64,000 nt of DNA, from NCBI GenBank assembly GCA_934433485.1, contig CAKRZR010000008.1, forward strand, positions 1 to 64,000, read 5' to 3'. Below, piece after piece: positions 18,085 through 26,868 of the stretch (position 1 is the first letter of the stretch; the number at the start of each line of letters is the position of its first letter). Position numbers and translations under genes: made by a program. Below the pieces are notes generated by a model. The model made no database searches, was not told the origin of the DNA, and saw only the letters and a list, made by a program, of their open reading frames with translations. The DNA is from an uncultured Eubacteriales bacterium. Lineage in GTDB: Bacteria; Bacillota; Clostridia; Oscillospirales; CAG-272.

Positions 18085-19572
18085 TTACTGCGGCAGTGCG
18101 CGCAGATCGGATTCCAGCTGTGCGAATTTGGATTCGATTTTGGACATTTTCGCCTCGATGTCGGAGGCATAGGTGAAGCTGCCGCGCTCAATCATGGACT
18201 GATAGATGGAGCCCATCGGGGACCACGCGAAGTCGACCGCCCAGTCCCAGCTCTTCGCGGCAAAGGTCAGATCCAGCATCTCGACGGATTCCGCGTCGCG
18301 CACGTATTTCGTGGAGAACAGCACGTCGTAGAAGGCACTATGCAGCGTATCCGTGGAAAGCGCGGCCAGTGCGTCCAGCACCATGCCGGAAGTCTCCGGA
18401 TCTGCCGCAGTCACGGGGATCCCGACGCCGGTCGCGCCGCCATGGGAAATGTACGCGCCATAGGAAGGCTGCGCTTCCGTATATTTCGGCAGAGGCACGA
18501 TTCCGAATTCGTCTTCCATATCGCGGAGCAGCTCCAGGAAGAAAAGCTGCGCCGAGTAGTAGAGACAGCGTCCCTCCGTAAACGCCGCGCAGTCGAGATT
18601 CGGCGCCTCCGGAGATCCCACCTTGTCTACGCAGAAAAACCGGAACAGATACTCCACCACATTGAATAGCGCCTCGTCCTGCACATGGAGCACCAGATGT
18701 TCGCCGTCGGACGTCACCATGCGCTGCCCCAGTGGATAGAGCCAGTGCTTGATGTGATCGTTCACCTCCAGAACGCCCCACTGATCCGTCATATCGTACA
18801 CGCCGTCGCCATTCAGGTCCACCTTGACCGCCAGAGCCTGTTCGCGCAGTACATCGATCGTCCACGTACCGTTCTTCACACGCTCATAGGGCAGGTCAAA
18901 ATTGTATGCCTTCAGGAGATCCTTATTGAAAAACAGCACCTGCGTCGCGTAGTCGTCCCCGATGTTCACATCGCCGCACAGCCAGTACAGTCGATCGTCA
19001 AAAGTGAAGGTCGCGATCTCGTCCGCGTCCCACCAACGATCCGACAGATGCAGCGTCGTGATGTTCTGCGTGTTCAGATAATCCCCTTTTAGCGTATCGC
19101 TGCCCAATACCGATACCGCGTTCAGCGACAGATCATACGCGTTGTCCCCCGCCGTCGCGCTCTTGTGTACCACACGGGATACCACCGATGGGCCGCCCTC
19201 CAACTGGCAGTTGAGCGACAGATTGAGAAGCCCCTCCAGCGCGATCTTCCGATTGAAAAGACTGTCGTTGACCACCTCTCCGGTCAGCTCGTCCGCCGTC
19301 AGCTCGTTGAACCGGCCGCTGTACACGTGGTTTCCCGACGCCGACAGCCCGACATACGTAAACGTCAGCCCACCGAGATCCGTGTCCGCGTACCGCTCCG
19401 AGATGATCTCCGTCGCCGTGGGTTCCGGCGCGGTTTCCGATTCTTCTTCCGGCGACACCTCCGCTTCCGCCGAGATGACCCCCGTGTTCTCCCGCGTTTC
19501 CGCTGTCACACCGCTACCGCACGCGGTCAAAAGGAGTGCAGCCAGCAGCAGCGCGAATATTTGTTTTTTCAT
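18085..19572 (-). CDS. Orphan extracellular solute-binding lipoprotein (SBP 2)
   Basis: This is a 495-residue protein with a lipoprotein signal peptide (lipobox LLTAC at about 14-18), an acidic Thr/Glu-rich linker, and a family-1 type binding fold. It has an EF-hand-like loop DLNGDGVYDMTDQWG and the C-terminal pattern KYVRDAESVEMLDLTF shared with the three other orphan binding proteins of this window. It would sit on the outer face of the membrane and capture a sugar or glycoside. No permease genes adjoin it. The start at 19572 has a GGGAGG site; the open frame extends further upstream without one. Confidence 0.88.
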   Translation of the reverse strand: MKKQIFALLLAALLLTACGSGVTAETRENTGVISAEAEVSPEEESETAPEPTATEIISERYADTDLGGLTFTYVGLSASGNHVYSGRFNELTADELTGEVVNDSLFNRKIALEGLLNLSLNCQLEGGPSVVSRVVHKSATAGDNAYDLSLNAVSVLGSDTLKGDYLNTQNITTLHLSDRWWDADEIATFTFDDRLYWLCGDVNIGDDYATQVLFFNKDLLKAYNFDLPYERVKNGTWTIDVLREQALAVKVDLNGDGVYDMTDQWGVLEVNDHIKHWLYPLGQRMVTSDGEHLVLHVQDEALFNVVEYLFRFFCVDKVGSPEAPNLDCAAFTEGRCLYYSAQLFFLELLRDMEDEFGIVPLPKYTEAQPSYGAYISHGGATGVGIPVTAADPETSGMVLDALAALSTDTLHSAFYDVLFSTKYVRDAESVEMLDLTFAAKSWDWAVDFAWSPMGSIYQSMIERGSFTYASDIEAKMSKIESKFAQLESDLRALPQ

Positions 19573-19609
19573 AATGTAAAATCCTCCCGCTGATACAAAA
19601 CATACTGTT

Positions 19610-19638
19610 ATGATACAGGAAGCTCCGGCGATTTGCAA
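19610..19638 (-). promoter_or_regulatory. Promoter of SBP 2
   Basis: Minus-strand TTGCAA, 17-base spacer, TATCAT, about 38 bases upstream of the start codon. Confidence 0.6.
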
Positions 19639-19705
19639 GGCACAAATCGTGCAAAATCGGAAACATGGCGGAAGATTCGTGCCGGTTATGCCCGCCCTCT
19701 GCGGC

Positions 19706-19742
19706 AAAAAAGGAGGAACCGCTGCGGTCCCCCCTCTTTTTC
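19706..19742 (-). terminator. Intrinsic terminator of the ROK kinase gene
   Basis: On the minus strand the stem GGACCGC / GCGGTTCC is followed by CTCC and a seven-T run, 34 bases after the gene's stop codon. Confidence 0.7.
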
Positions 19743-19775
19743 TTCATTTTTCGTTTCTCCGCGTCGTCGGAGCGT

Positions 19776-20738
19776 TTATTTGCCCAGTACTGCCGCGCCG
19801 ATGATACCCGCGTCGTTGCCGAGTTTGGCGATGAGGATCTGCGTGCGCGGGGTGCCTTCTCTCGTGTAGGTTTCGCCCCAGACCTTTTCCAGCAGCGGCT
19901 TCATGAGATAGTCGCCCTCGTTGCACACGCCACCGCCGATGGACAACACGTTCGGCTGGAAGATGTTGATCATGTTCACGATGCCGCAGGAGAGGTAGCT
20001 GATGTACTCGTCCACGACCTGTGCGCCGACCTCGTCGCCCTGCTTCATGGCGTTGAACGCGGTGCGCGCGCTAACCTTGGACAGATCGCCGCCGATCATG
20101 TCGTCCATGATGGTCTTTTTGCCTGCCGCTCTTGCCTCCACGATGTGATCCTTCGTGATGTTGACAAGACCTGTTGCGGAGCTGTACGCCTCCCAGCAGC
20201 CCTTTCTGCCGCAGGAACACTGTCTGCCGCCCTTCTGGATCACAACGTGACCGAGCTCCGCGCCCGCGAAGTTGAAGCCTGTGTACACCTTGCCATCGAT
20301 GATGATGCCGCCGCCGACACCGGTGCCGAGGGTGATCATGACGGAAATGGGCGCGCCTGCAGCCACACCCGCGATTGCTTCCGCCTTGGCAGCCGCGTTC
20401 GCGTCGTTTTCAATATAGACCTTCTTGCCGTCCAGCTGTGCGGAGAGCCGATCTGCGAGAGGATACTGTAAGAACGGGATGTTGTTCGCGTATTCGACGA
20501 CACCGGTCACGTTGTTCGCGGTACCGGGGGTAGCCACGCCGACGGATTCGATGTCCGCGAGGGTGAGGCCCTCCTCCGCGATGAGCTTTCTGCACAGTGC
20601 CGCCATATCCGCGATGATGGGATCCGCGCCGCGCTCCGGTTTTGTGGGTACGCTGCCCTTTCTGACGATTTCATACCTGTCGTTGACGATGCCGATGGCG
20701 ATGTTGGTACCGCCGAGATCCACGCCGATTGTATACAT
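19776..20738 (-). CDS. ROK-family glucokinase
   Basis: This is a 320-residue cytoplasmic sugar kinase of normal ROK length. The phosphate-binding motif GVDLGGTNIAIGIV lies at 4-17, the acceptor and substrate region reads EYANNIPFLQYPLADRL and VYIENDANAAAKAEA, the glycine-rich ATP motif is LGTGVGGGIIIDGK, and the zinc cluster CSCGRKGCWE is intact. It phosphorylates glucose, or a related hexose, with ATP, feeding glycolysis after uptake. The start at 20738 gives a protein that begins exactly at the family start; a long upstream extension of the frame is spurious. It is transcribed alone from a consensus promoter. Confidence 0.93.
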   Translation of the reverse strand: MYTIGVDLGGTNIAIGIVNDRYEIVRKGSVPTKPERGADPIIADMAALCRKLIAEEGLTLADIESVGVATPGTANNVTGVVEYANNIPFLQYPLADRLSAQLDGKKVYIENDANAAAKAEAIAGVAAGAPISVMITLGTGVGGGIIIDGKVYTGFNFAGAELGHVVIQKGGRQCSCGRKGCWEAYSSATGLVNITKDHIVEARAAGKKTIMDDMIGGDLSKVSARTAFNAMKQGDEVGAQVVDEYISYLSCGIVNMINIFQPNVLSIGGGVCNEGDYLMKPLLEKVWGETYTREGTPRTQILIAKLGNDAGIIGAAVLGK

Positions 20739-20819
20739 AGTAAATCCTGCCTTTCGTAATTTGCGCATGGCACCGATCCGAGCGAACGATTCACCACGCG
20801 CGGTTGTCCATACGCTATC

Positions 20820-20848
20820 ATTATAATAAAAAGCGCGCGTTTTGTCAA
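20820..20848 (-). promoter_or_regulatory. Consensus promoter of the ROK kinase gene
   Basis: Minus-strand TTGACA, exactly 17 bases, TATAAT: a perfect sigma-70-type promoter. Confidence 0.85.
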
Positions 20849-20951
20849 CGGTTTTTCGGTATATTTCCGCAAATTCCGCGCAAGGTACAGGAAAATCACC
20901 CCGGCAAATCGTCGAAAAGTTGCACCGAGGTGTGACGCTGTTCACAAATAT

Positions 20952-20961
20952 GTGGTATAAT
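20952..20961 (+). promoter_or_regulatory. Extended -10 promoter of the HAD hydrolase gene
   Basis: TGGTATAAT (extended -10) lies 31 bases upstream of the start; the -35 is weak (GTGACG at 18-base spacing). Confidence 0.55.
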
Positions 20962-20992
20962 ACAGCAAACGACGGGAAAGCGGGGTGGCGAT

Positions 20993-21661
20993 ATGCGGTT
21001 TGTGAATTACATCTGGGATTTTGACGGAACACTGTGCGACAGCTATCCGCACACGACGGTGCAGTTTTTGCGCGCGATGGGCTGGGACATGGATCGCTAC
21101 GACGAGGTGTTCCGCCGCCTGCAGGTGACATGGCTGCACGCGATCCGGTACTACAACATGAACGAATCGCAGGACAAGGCGTTCCGCGCGGCGGCAAACA
21201 GCTTCGCGGCGGCACCGTATCCGACGCTCTTCCCCGGCTGTCGGGCGGTATTGACGGCGATCCGGGATGTCGGCGGGCGCAATTTTCTGTACACACTGCG
21301 AAACACGGAAGCGGTGCGTTTTTTGGATTCCGCCGGCGTGCTGGAGCTTTTCGACGGCTATGTGACGCAGGAGAACCGCTTCCCCGGCAAGCCAGATCCG
21401 ACGGCGGTGCGCTATCTTCTGGACACATATCGTCTCGACCCGCGCGAAACGGTGATGATCGGCGACCGCGAGCTGGACGGCGACAGCGGCAAAAACGCCG
21501 GTTGCGCAGGCTGTCTCTTGACCTTCCTCGACAAAAACGCCGACGGAAACGATCCGCTCTCTGTGACGCACCAGGACTACGCCTGCCGGAATTTCCCGGA
21601 ATTTGCCTCGATCATGGGGATTCCGGGAAACGGGGAGAACACGGGAAACGATCGCTTTTGA
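20993..21661 (+). CDS. HAD-superfamily hydrolase, phosphoglycolate-phosphatase-like
   Basis: This is a 222-residue cytoplasmic phosphatase. Motif I is WDFDGTLCDS (nucleophile D9, acid D11), motif II lies near YTLRNTE, the lysine motif is in FPGKPDP, and motif IV is VMIGDRELDGDSG. The cap domain sits between motifs I and II. Such enzymes hydrolyse small phosphate esters (phosphoglycolate, sugar phosphates, pyrophosphate); the substrate is not determinable. It is divergent from the ROK kinase gene, so a role with sugar phosphates is possible but unproven. Confidence 0.88.
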   Translation: MRFVNYIWDFDGTLCDSYPHTTVQFLRAMGWDMDRYDEVFRRLQVTWLHAIRYYNMNESQDKAFRAAANSFAAAPYPTLFPGCRAVLTAIRDVGGRNFLYTLRNTEAVRFLDSAGVLELFDGYVTQENRFPGKPDPTAVRYLLDTYRLDPRETVMIGDRELDGDSGKNAGCAGCLLTFLDKNADGNDPLSVTHQDYACRNFPEFASIMGIPGNGENTGNDRF

Positions 21662-21765
21662 GAACGTACTTGTTCGTTCCAGCTCACACAAAACTTTTAT
21701 ACTAAATTGGTTATGATATAGTTTATGCATGTCTGACTATGTTGGGTGCGACAACGGTCGGTCGC
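21660..21765 (-). repeat. Family I dispersed repeat, partial copy A
   Basis: It contains the diagnostic blocks CACAAAACTTTTAT and GATATAGTTTATGCA and a variable end hairpin (GAACG...CGTTC at 21662-21679). Compared with the full copies the conserved core is diverged and the GAGCCAATGCATTGGCTC palindrome is missing. It lies just after the HAD gene. The remaining bases to 21938 hold nothing I recognise. Confidence 0.55.
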
Positions 21766-21938
21766 TCATCAAATCTGCTATTTTGATAGGAAATCTCGCG
21801 ACCTTGTACAGTCGAAGAGTGTTTGAACTGTATCGTTCATAGGCTTGCATCGAACGCAACTGCGCTATCGTAGGGTAGAGAAATTCTGCACGTTCGTTTT
21901 ATCTCGATGATTTTATTGGTTTTCAGGGAGAATTCACT

Positions 21939-22400
21939 ATGAAGAAATCCACAATACGTTTTCTGTCGGCGGCGGCGGTGATTTTGCCGGTGGTGGTGCT
22001 GTCGTGTGCCTGTGCGATGATCCAGATGCTGTTATCGAGCGTACCATCGGCGGCGGTAGCGGGTGTGCTGGGCGCTGTGATCTACGTGATCTGGGCAGGT
22101 GGCGTCACGTTGACGATGGTACGGCACCTGCGCGGCGGCGCGTTTGCGGTATCGGCACTGCTCCTATGCTCCCTCGCCTGTTTTGCCGTCGCGTACGCCA
22201 TGGATTACGGTCTGTTCTCCATGAAAGAGGCGATCTGGACGATCGGCAGACTCTGCGGCAGTCCGATGTACATTCTGACAGACGGCATCGAACGGGTCTC
22301 CGGTATGCCCAACGGCGCGGCGGCGATATTGGCGGCGGTAGCGTATCTCGTGCCCTGTATCGCGGGGACAGCCTACGCGGCAGGAAACGGGAAAAAGTGA
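21939..22400 (+). CDS. Small multi-pass membrane protein, function unknown
   Basis: This is a 153-residue protein with four hydrophobic helices (about 8-30, 38-62, 68-92, 122-148) and no recognisable motif. An AGGGAGA site precedes the ATG. It stands alone on its strand and is closed by a strong terminator. I do not recognise the family. Confidence 0.7.
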   Translation: MKKSTIRFLSAAAVILPVVVLSCACAMIQMLLSSVPSAAVAGVLGAVIYVIWAGGVTLTMVRHLRGGAFAVSALLLCSLACFAVAYAMDYGLFSMKEAIWTIGRLCGSPMYILTDGIERVSGMPNGAAAILAAVAYLVPCIAGTAYAAGNGKK

Positions 22401-22403
22401 AAG

Positions 22404-22443
22404 AAAAACGATCGCGAACGACAAAGTTGGCGGTCGTTTTTTT
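22404..22443 (+). terminator. Intrinsic terminator
   Basis: Stem AAAAACGATCGC / GCGGTCGTTTTT with one G-U pair and a seven-T tail, directly after the small membrane protein gene. Confidence 0.85.
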
Positions 22444-22476
22444 GCGCGGCTTTCCCTGCAATTTTTGTGATCCCTA

Positions 22477-22505
22477 TTGACAAAACGCATTGACTATGAT
22501 ATAAT
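22477..22505 (+). promoter_or_regulatory. Perfect consensus promoter of the XRE regulator
   Basis: TTGACA (22477-22482), exactly 17 bases, TATAAT (22500-22505). Two inverted repeats lie immediately downstream. Confidence 0.9.
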
Positions 22506-22511
22506 GCATTT

Positions 22512-22549
22512 TGACAATGATTATTGTCATTTAGACAAGTTGCATTGTC
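22512..22549. promoter_or_regulatory. Tandem operator-like inverted repeats of the XRE regulator
   Basis: TGACAAT-4-ATTGTCA (22512-22529) and GACAA-6-TTGTC (22534-22549) share half-sites and lie from the transcription start to the ribosome site. The half-site TTGACA also overlaps the -35 box, so three TTGACAA-like sites flank the promoter. This arrangement suggests negative autoregulation. Confidence 0.65.
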
Positions 22550-22564
22550 AGAGGGAGGTGCTGT

Positions 22565-22813
22565 ATGATACTGCGGAATCGTTTGAAGGAACGCAGAGCC
22601 GCAATGAATGTCAATCAACAGGAAATGGGGCGATTGTGCGGCGTATCCAGACAGACGATCAGTCTGATCGAACGGGGCGATTATTCGCCCTCCGTCACCC
22701 TCGCGCTGATGATTGCGAAGGTCTGCGGCGTTACGGTGGAAGAAGTTTTCTATTTACAGGAGGAAGCGGAAACGGAAAGAAAAAGGACATTATATTGGAC
22801 TAAGCGCCAATAA
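22565..22813 (+). CDS. XRE-family helix-turn-helix regulator
   Basis: This is an 82-residue protein made almost wholly of a Cro/C1-type HTH (residues 3-60; recognition helix region GVSRQTISLIERGDYSP), followed by VTVEEVFYLQEE. It resembles the compact YgzD/Rv-type regulators of Gram-positive bacteria. A GGGAGG site lies before the ATG. Perfect promoter elements and tandem inverted repeats upstream suggest it represses its own gene. The target besides itself is unknown. Confidence 0.92.
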   Translation: MILRNRLKERRAAMNVNQQEMGRLCGVSRQTISLIERGDYSPSVTLALMIAKVCGVTVEEVFYLQEEAETERKRTLYWTKRQ

Positions 22814-22989
22814 CGCAGGACCCTGTCAGGAGCTTTTCTGCATACGCAAGGCTCGTATCTGCATATTTTTCCATCGTTTTTTGTACAGAAACCGTACAGG
22901 AACAGGCAAAAATCGCACGCCGTTCTATCCCGTGTCTCCGCCGCATATACTGTGCCTGAACACATGATATTGCGGAGGATTGCAGAGTT

Positions 22990-24417
22990 ATGGAACAGTG
23001 GATGAGTGTATCAAGGGGCGCGCGGGTGGAGACGCTGGAGGTCGCGGAGGATTTTTCGCTGCCGGATTATGTGCCGGAGGTGCGGCGGGTGCTCGGTGTA
23101 CAGCGCGACGCGACGGCGGACAACGGCTTCCGGGACGGTGCAACCTATTTGCAGGAGGGGAACATCGCGTACACGGTCTTTTACCTTGGCGAGGACGGAC
23201 AGGTCACGTCGGTACCGCTCAACGCCGCGTACAGCGCGAAAATCCCACTGCCGGAGGATTTTGACGCCGCCGACGGGCTGCTTGTGACGTGGGATCTCGA
23301 CAGCGTGACATGTCGGGTGACCTCGCCGCGCCGCCTGTCCCTGTCCGCGAAGCTGCGGATCCAAACCGTCGCCGCCGGCGGTACGGACGTTTCCTGCAAA
23401 CGGAGCGGAGAACACGCGGATTCCGTTGTTCTGCGGCACGAGACTATCCAGAACGTACATTTGAGCACGATGCGGCACACGGCGACGGCGGAACAGACGG
23501 TGCGAGAACGCGCGGGTGTCCGGGTCGCGGGCGCGTCGGGGAATCTCTGCGTACAGGACGGCAAAATGACGCCAAACGGACTGCGCGTGGTCGGCGAAGC
23601 GTCGGTGCTGCTGCTGGCGGTCGGAGACGATGGCGCGCCGTATCCAATCCGCAGCCGCTGTGCCATTGAGGAGACGATCCCGCAAAGGACGGACGGTGAG
23701 AACGTAGGGATCACGGCGTTTGCGCATCCGGCGGCGATCACCGTGGACTGCGGCGACGATGGGACGATCACGTGGCACATGGAGTACGATCTCCACGTAA
23801 TGGCGGCGAAAACCGGTGAGACCGAGGCGGACATCGACGGCTACAGCACCGCGTCCGGCGAGGAATGCGCCACGAAAACCCTGTCCGCGCTGTATCCGTG
23901 CGGCGTGGTGTGCGGACGCGTGACGCTGACCGGGGATAAGGAATCGACCGCGGCGGGGGAATTTGTGTACGGCTTTGGCAGAGGACAGATCGAGCGCGTG
24001 GAATGCGCCGGCGGCAGACTCGTTTGCACCGGTACGGCGAACGTGACCGTCTTTCTGCGCGGCGAGGAATGGACCGTGGAGGAATGCGCGCTGCCCCTGC
24101 GGTTTGAAACGGGCGTGCCCGCGACAGAATCCGGGGAACCGATATCCGCCATGCACGTGACCATCTGCGACGTGAGCTGCCGGTCGGACAACGGAGCCCT
24201 GCACGTCACCGCCGAAGCCGCCATAGACGGCGTGGTCTGCCTGGAAGCGGAGAAAACGGTGCTCGAATCCCTGACCACCACCGCTCCTCTACCGTCCAAA
24301 AAGCCGCGCGTCACCATCTGCGTTCCGGACGGGAGCGAAACGGAATGGGACGTACGCAAATCCCACCGCGTGGAAGAGGTGACGGAGACGGCAGGACGGT
24401 ACGTGATCGTGGAGTAA
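22990..24417 (+). CDS. SPOCS-domain (DUF3794) protein
   Basis: This is a 475-residue protein without signal peptide or membrane segment. Residues 5-140 resemble the DUF3794/SPOCS unit: VAEDFSLPDYVPEVRRVLG, then GNIAYTVFYLGEDGQV, VPLNAAYSAKIPLP and VTCRVTSPRRLSLSAKLRI. A second weaker unit appears at about 165-300. SPOCS domains occur in spore-coat assembly proteins such as SipL, which bind other coat morphogenetic factors. The typical C-terminal LysM domain is absent, so this is not SipL itself. A GCGGAGG site lies 10 bases before the ATG. A sporulation role is inferred from the domain alone. Confidence 0.75.
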   Translation: MEQWMSVSRGARVETLEVAEDFSLPDYVPEVRRVLGVQRDATADNGFRDGATYLQEGNIAYTVFYLGEDGQVTSVPLNAAYSAKIPLPEDFDAADGLLVTWDLDSVTCRVTSPRRLSLSAKLRIQTVAAGGTDVSCKRSGEHADSVVLRHETIQNVHLSTMRHTATAEQTVRERAGVRVAGASGNLCVQDGKMTPNGLRVVGEASVLLLAVGDDGAPYPIRSRCAIEETIPQRTDGENVGITAFAHPAAITVDCGDDGTITWHMEYDLHVMAAKTGETEADIDGYSTASGEECATKTLSALYPCGVVCGRVTLTGDKESTAAGEFVYGFGRGQIERVECAGGRLVCTGTANVTVFLRGEEWTVEECALPLRFETGVPATESGEPISAMHVTICDVSCRSDNGALHVTAEAAIDGVVCLEAEKTVLESLTTTAPLPSKKPRVTICVPDGSETEWDVRKSHRVEEVTETAGRYVIVE

Positions 24418-24514
24418 AGAGCCCACGTCAATCTTTTGTCCGACTCCCACAAAGAGAGCTCCTTGCACGGAATACAGGGAATGCCGTATTCGATAAAAAT
24501 ATCCGCTTCCCCCA

Positions 24515-24543
24515 TTGACAGCCCTGCCGGAATCCGGTATACT
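24515..24543 (+). promoter_or_regulatory. Promoter of the small anchored protein gene
   Basis: TTGACA, 17-base spacer, TATACT, with the start codon 35 bases downstream. Confidence 0.8.
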
Positions 24544-24577
24544 GTAGAAAAAGCAACCGATGCGGAGGAAAACGAAT

Positions 24578-25105
24578 ATGAAAAATCCACATCCCATTCT
24601 GTGGTGGTGCATCGCGGCGGTTTGTCTGCTCTGCCTTTGCGTCGGGATCGGCTGCCTCGTCATACGCAGCGCAGGAACACCGCTTTCCTTTTCCATGAAC
24701 GTTTTTTCCGAGGACGGCGTGCACGGACATTTGTCCGGGGAGATCATGGTGATCGACAACGGCATTTTCCCGGTGCAATATACAGGAAAGCTCACCTGGA
24801 ACGGCGTACCATATGTGGACATCGACACGCGTTATCCGACGCACAAACGAAATATCGGCGAATGGATCCGGTATTGCGTTTCTCAAATTCATGCACGGCG
24901 TCAGGGGAGTGCTTCCGGCACCTTTCTTCCAGCAAACGCATCGGGACTGGACGGCATTTTGTATCTGCAAATCCTCTTCTGTGACGAGGACAGCATGCCA
25001 TACGTCTGCTTTTTCGTTGACGATGCCGTCTATTTTGGTCCGTCCGACAATCGGGAAACGAATGGGGAAATCAAGGAGCTGGTGCATACGGAAAGCCAGA
25101 ATTGA
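24578..25105 (+). CDS. Membrane-anchored protein of unknown function
   Basis: This is a 175-residue protein with one N-terminal helix (about 8-30, HPILWWCIAAVCLLCLCVGI) and a roughly 140-residue beta-rich domain predicted outside the cell. No motif is recognisable. The ATG at 24578 lies 7 bases after GGAGGA; an ATG at 24560 overlaps that site and is less likely. It is a single-gene unit between its own promoter and terminator. Confidence 0.7.
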   Translation: MKNPHPILWWCIAAVCLLCLCVGIGCLVIRSAGTPLSFSMNVFSEDGVHGHLSGEIMVIDNGIFPVQYTGKLTWNGVPYVDIDTRYPTHKRNIGEWIRYCVSQIHARRQGSASGTFLPANASGLDGILYLQILFCDEDSMPYVCFFVDDAVYFGPSDNRETNGEIKELVHTESQN

Positions 25106-25137
25106 ACGTTCGTTTGCGCGCGTCTCTTTCAAAAACC

Positions 25138-25181
25138 AAAGCGCCTGCGCCTCCGAGAACAGGAAGTACAGGCGCTTTTTC
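25138..25181. terminator. Terminator between convergent genes
   Basis: Ten-base perfect stem AAAGCGCCTG / CAGGCGCTTT followed by T-run on the plus strand. It lies 7 bases from the end of SBP 3 and can serve it as well. Confidence 0.85.
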
Positions 25182-25187
25182 TATGTT

Positions 25188-26684
25188 TCAGTCGCCGATA
25201 TATGCCTTTGTAAATTTTTCTATCTCCGTCACGATCTTCTTCTGATAGGATTCATAAGAAGAGACGACACTCTTTTTCTTTGTTGTGATCAGATTCGTCA
25301 GCACATAGGACGGCCATGTACCAATGTCATAGATATCGCCAAGATCATAGATACGGTTCGCAAAGATGAGATCCACCATGGCGTCGGAATCGGAATCGCG
25401 CGTCGCCTTTCCCTTGAGTGTAGTTTCATAATACGCAGGTGTTACCGTATACAGCGATTCCGCAGACAACGCTTCGATCAGGATGCCGGTGCGTTCTATA
25501 TCCTGGACGGAAATCGGAATACCCAATAACGCCGTGGTGTGCCGGCTCACGAGACTTGCGTATTGTTCCTGTGCCTCATCGTACTTGGGGATCGGCAGAA
25601 TGCCAAACGGTGCATCCATATCGCGGAGCGCAAGCACATCGTCAAAACGGCTCCAGAAAAATAGTCCATGACCGTTTAAAAACAGCTCGCGGAACGGTGT
25701 GTCATCCACAGGCTCGGCGTCCTGACTGCCGCGGTGGTGGTCGTAGATGGACGTTTCATCGCTCATCATGTCCTGTACCTTTTGCAGGATCTCGATATTA
25801 TAGCCCTGCTTGAAGGAATCGGACAACGTATTGTCCTCGTTTTTCGAAATAAACGTACCTCCTGCGCCAAAATAGATACAGTAACCGGCGTCGCGTTTGC
25901 TCAGGAATCCCCAGAGATCCTCCAGGGTCATTTTGCCGTCACCGTCGAGATCCGTCGTGACATTCTCGTAAACCGCTTTCATCCGATCCATCGTCCACGC
26001 GCCCTCGGATACAATCGCGTAGAGATCTTCGATCCCGTGATCCTTCGCGATGTCCTTGTTGAAAAGGATCGCGGAGGTTGCGTTCTTATCCTCTACGGAA
26101 ATTGCCGCGGACGCCATGCGCAGAGTTTCGCCGACAGACAACGCTTCCACACTGTTCTGATCCCACCACGGCATAGAAAGCTCCAGATACGGTACGTCAT
26201 ACAGGTTGTAGAGCAGTCCATCTGTCACCATCGCCGTTGACTGTGTCAGCACCTGATACGCGATATCATACGTATCATCCCCCGACTGCACCATTTTTTT
26301 GACCATCGGATTCACATCCGCGTATTCCAGATGATACTGAATGTTATAGGTGTCCGCAATCAATGCGTTTCGGTTATAAACAGCGTCGTTCAGAGCGTCT
26401 CCGTTCAGTTCCTCTACGCAGAAATCGTTGACAAGGCGGGATTTCCAGTCGTCGCTGATTTTCCAGTGTACGGCGGAAAATGTATAGCCATCATAATCCT
26501 GCACCGGCAGATCGGGCGTCAGCCGTTGTGTCTCCGTTTCTGTCTCTGCCACTGTTTCCGTGTCCGTCGCGGCAACTGTCTGCGCTTGATTCTCCACAGT
26601 CTTTTCTCCGCAGCCCGTGAAGCCCGGCGAAAGCATCAAAAGTACCAGTGCCCAAATGAGGAAGCGTTTGCGTGTGTTCTTCAT
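25188..26684 (-). CDS. Orphan extracellular solute-binding lipoprotein (SBP 3)
   Basis: This is a 498-residue lipoprotein with signal peptide 1-25 and lipobox GFTGC. A Thr/Glu-rich linker precedes the binding fold. It shares with SBP 2, 4 and 5 the motif DLDGDGKMTLEDLWG (EF-hand-like) and the late pattern KATRDSDSDAMVDLIF. The opening VQDYDGYTFSAVHW matches SBP 4 (FDGYTFRFL). It likely binds a carbohydrate at the outer membrane face; no permease gene adjoins. The start at 26684 is set by an AAGGAATAGGA stretch. Confidence 0.88.
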   Translation of the reverse strand: MKNTRKRFLIWALVLLMLSPGFTGCGEKTVENQAQTVAATDTETVAETETETQRLTPDLPVQDYDGYTFSAVHWKISDDWKSRLVNDFCVEELNGDALNDAVYNRNALIADTYNIQYHLEYADVNPMVKKMVQSGDDTYDIAYQVLTQSTAMVTDGLLYNLYDVPYLELSMPWWDQNSVEALSVGETLRMASAAISVEDKNATSAILFNKDIAKDHGIEDLYAIVSEGAWTMDRMKAVYENVTTDLDGDGKMTLEDLWGFLSKRDAGYCIYFGAGGTFISKNEDNTLSDSFKQGYNIEILQKVQDMMSDETSIYDHHRGSQDAEPVDDTPFRELFLNGHGLFFWSRFDDVLALRDMDAPFGILPIPKYDEAQEQYASLVSRHTTALLGIPISVQDIERTGILIEALSAESLYTVTPAYYETTLKGKATRDSDSDAMVDLIFANRIYDLGDIYDIGTWPSYVLTNLITTKKKSVVSSYESYQKKIVTEIEKFTKAYIGD

Positions 26685-26742
26685 ATGTTTCCTATTCCTT
26701 TCTCTGTCGGCGGCATCCATGTATGGCACTGCCGTTTTCTAT

Positions 26743-26771
26743 AGTATACCACATATAGCGCATATCTGCAA
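26743..26771 (-). promoter_or_regulatory. Promoter of SBP 3
   Basis: Minus-strand TTGCAG, 17-base spacer, TATACT, with an extended TG. Confidence 0.65.
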
Positions 26772-26816
26772 GCTGTTTTTGTATGATTTATATAGTTATT
26801 GTTGTAGTTATTGCGC

Positions 26817-26860
26817 AAAAAAAACACCGTTTCTGCTTTTCCCAGCAGAATCCGGTGCTT
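26817..26860 (-). terminator. Intrinsic terminator of the TauE/SafE gene
   Basis: On the minus strand CACCG-TTCTGCT pairs with AGCAGAA-CGGTG (one bulge) and is followed by eight T, starting 9 bases past the stop codon. Confidence 0.88.
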
Positions 26861-26868
26861 TTTCCGTA

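Noticed and set aside
19573..19707. N-terminal extension of SBP 2
   Set aside because: It would put 45 residues before a perfect lipoprotein signal peptide and runs through the promoter.
21662..21938. tRNA or small RNA gene after the HAD phosphatase
   Set aside because: No cloverleaf, no CCA end or TPsiC arm could be built; part of it is a diverged repeat copy.
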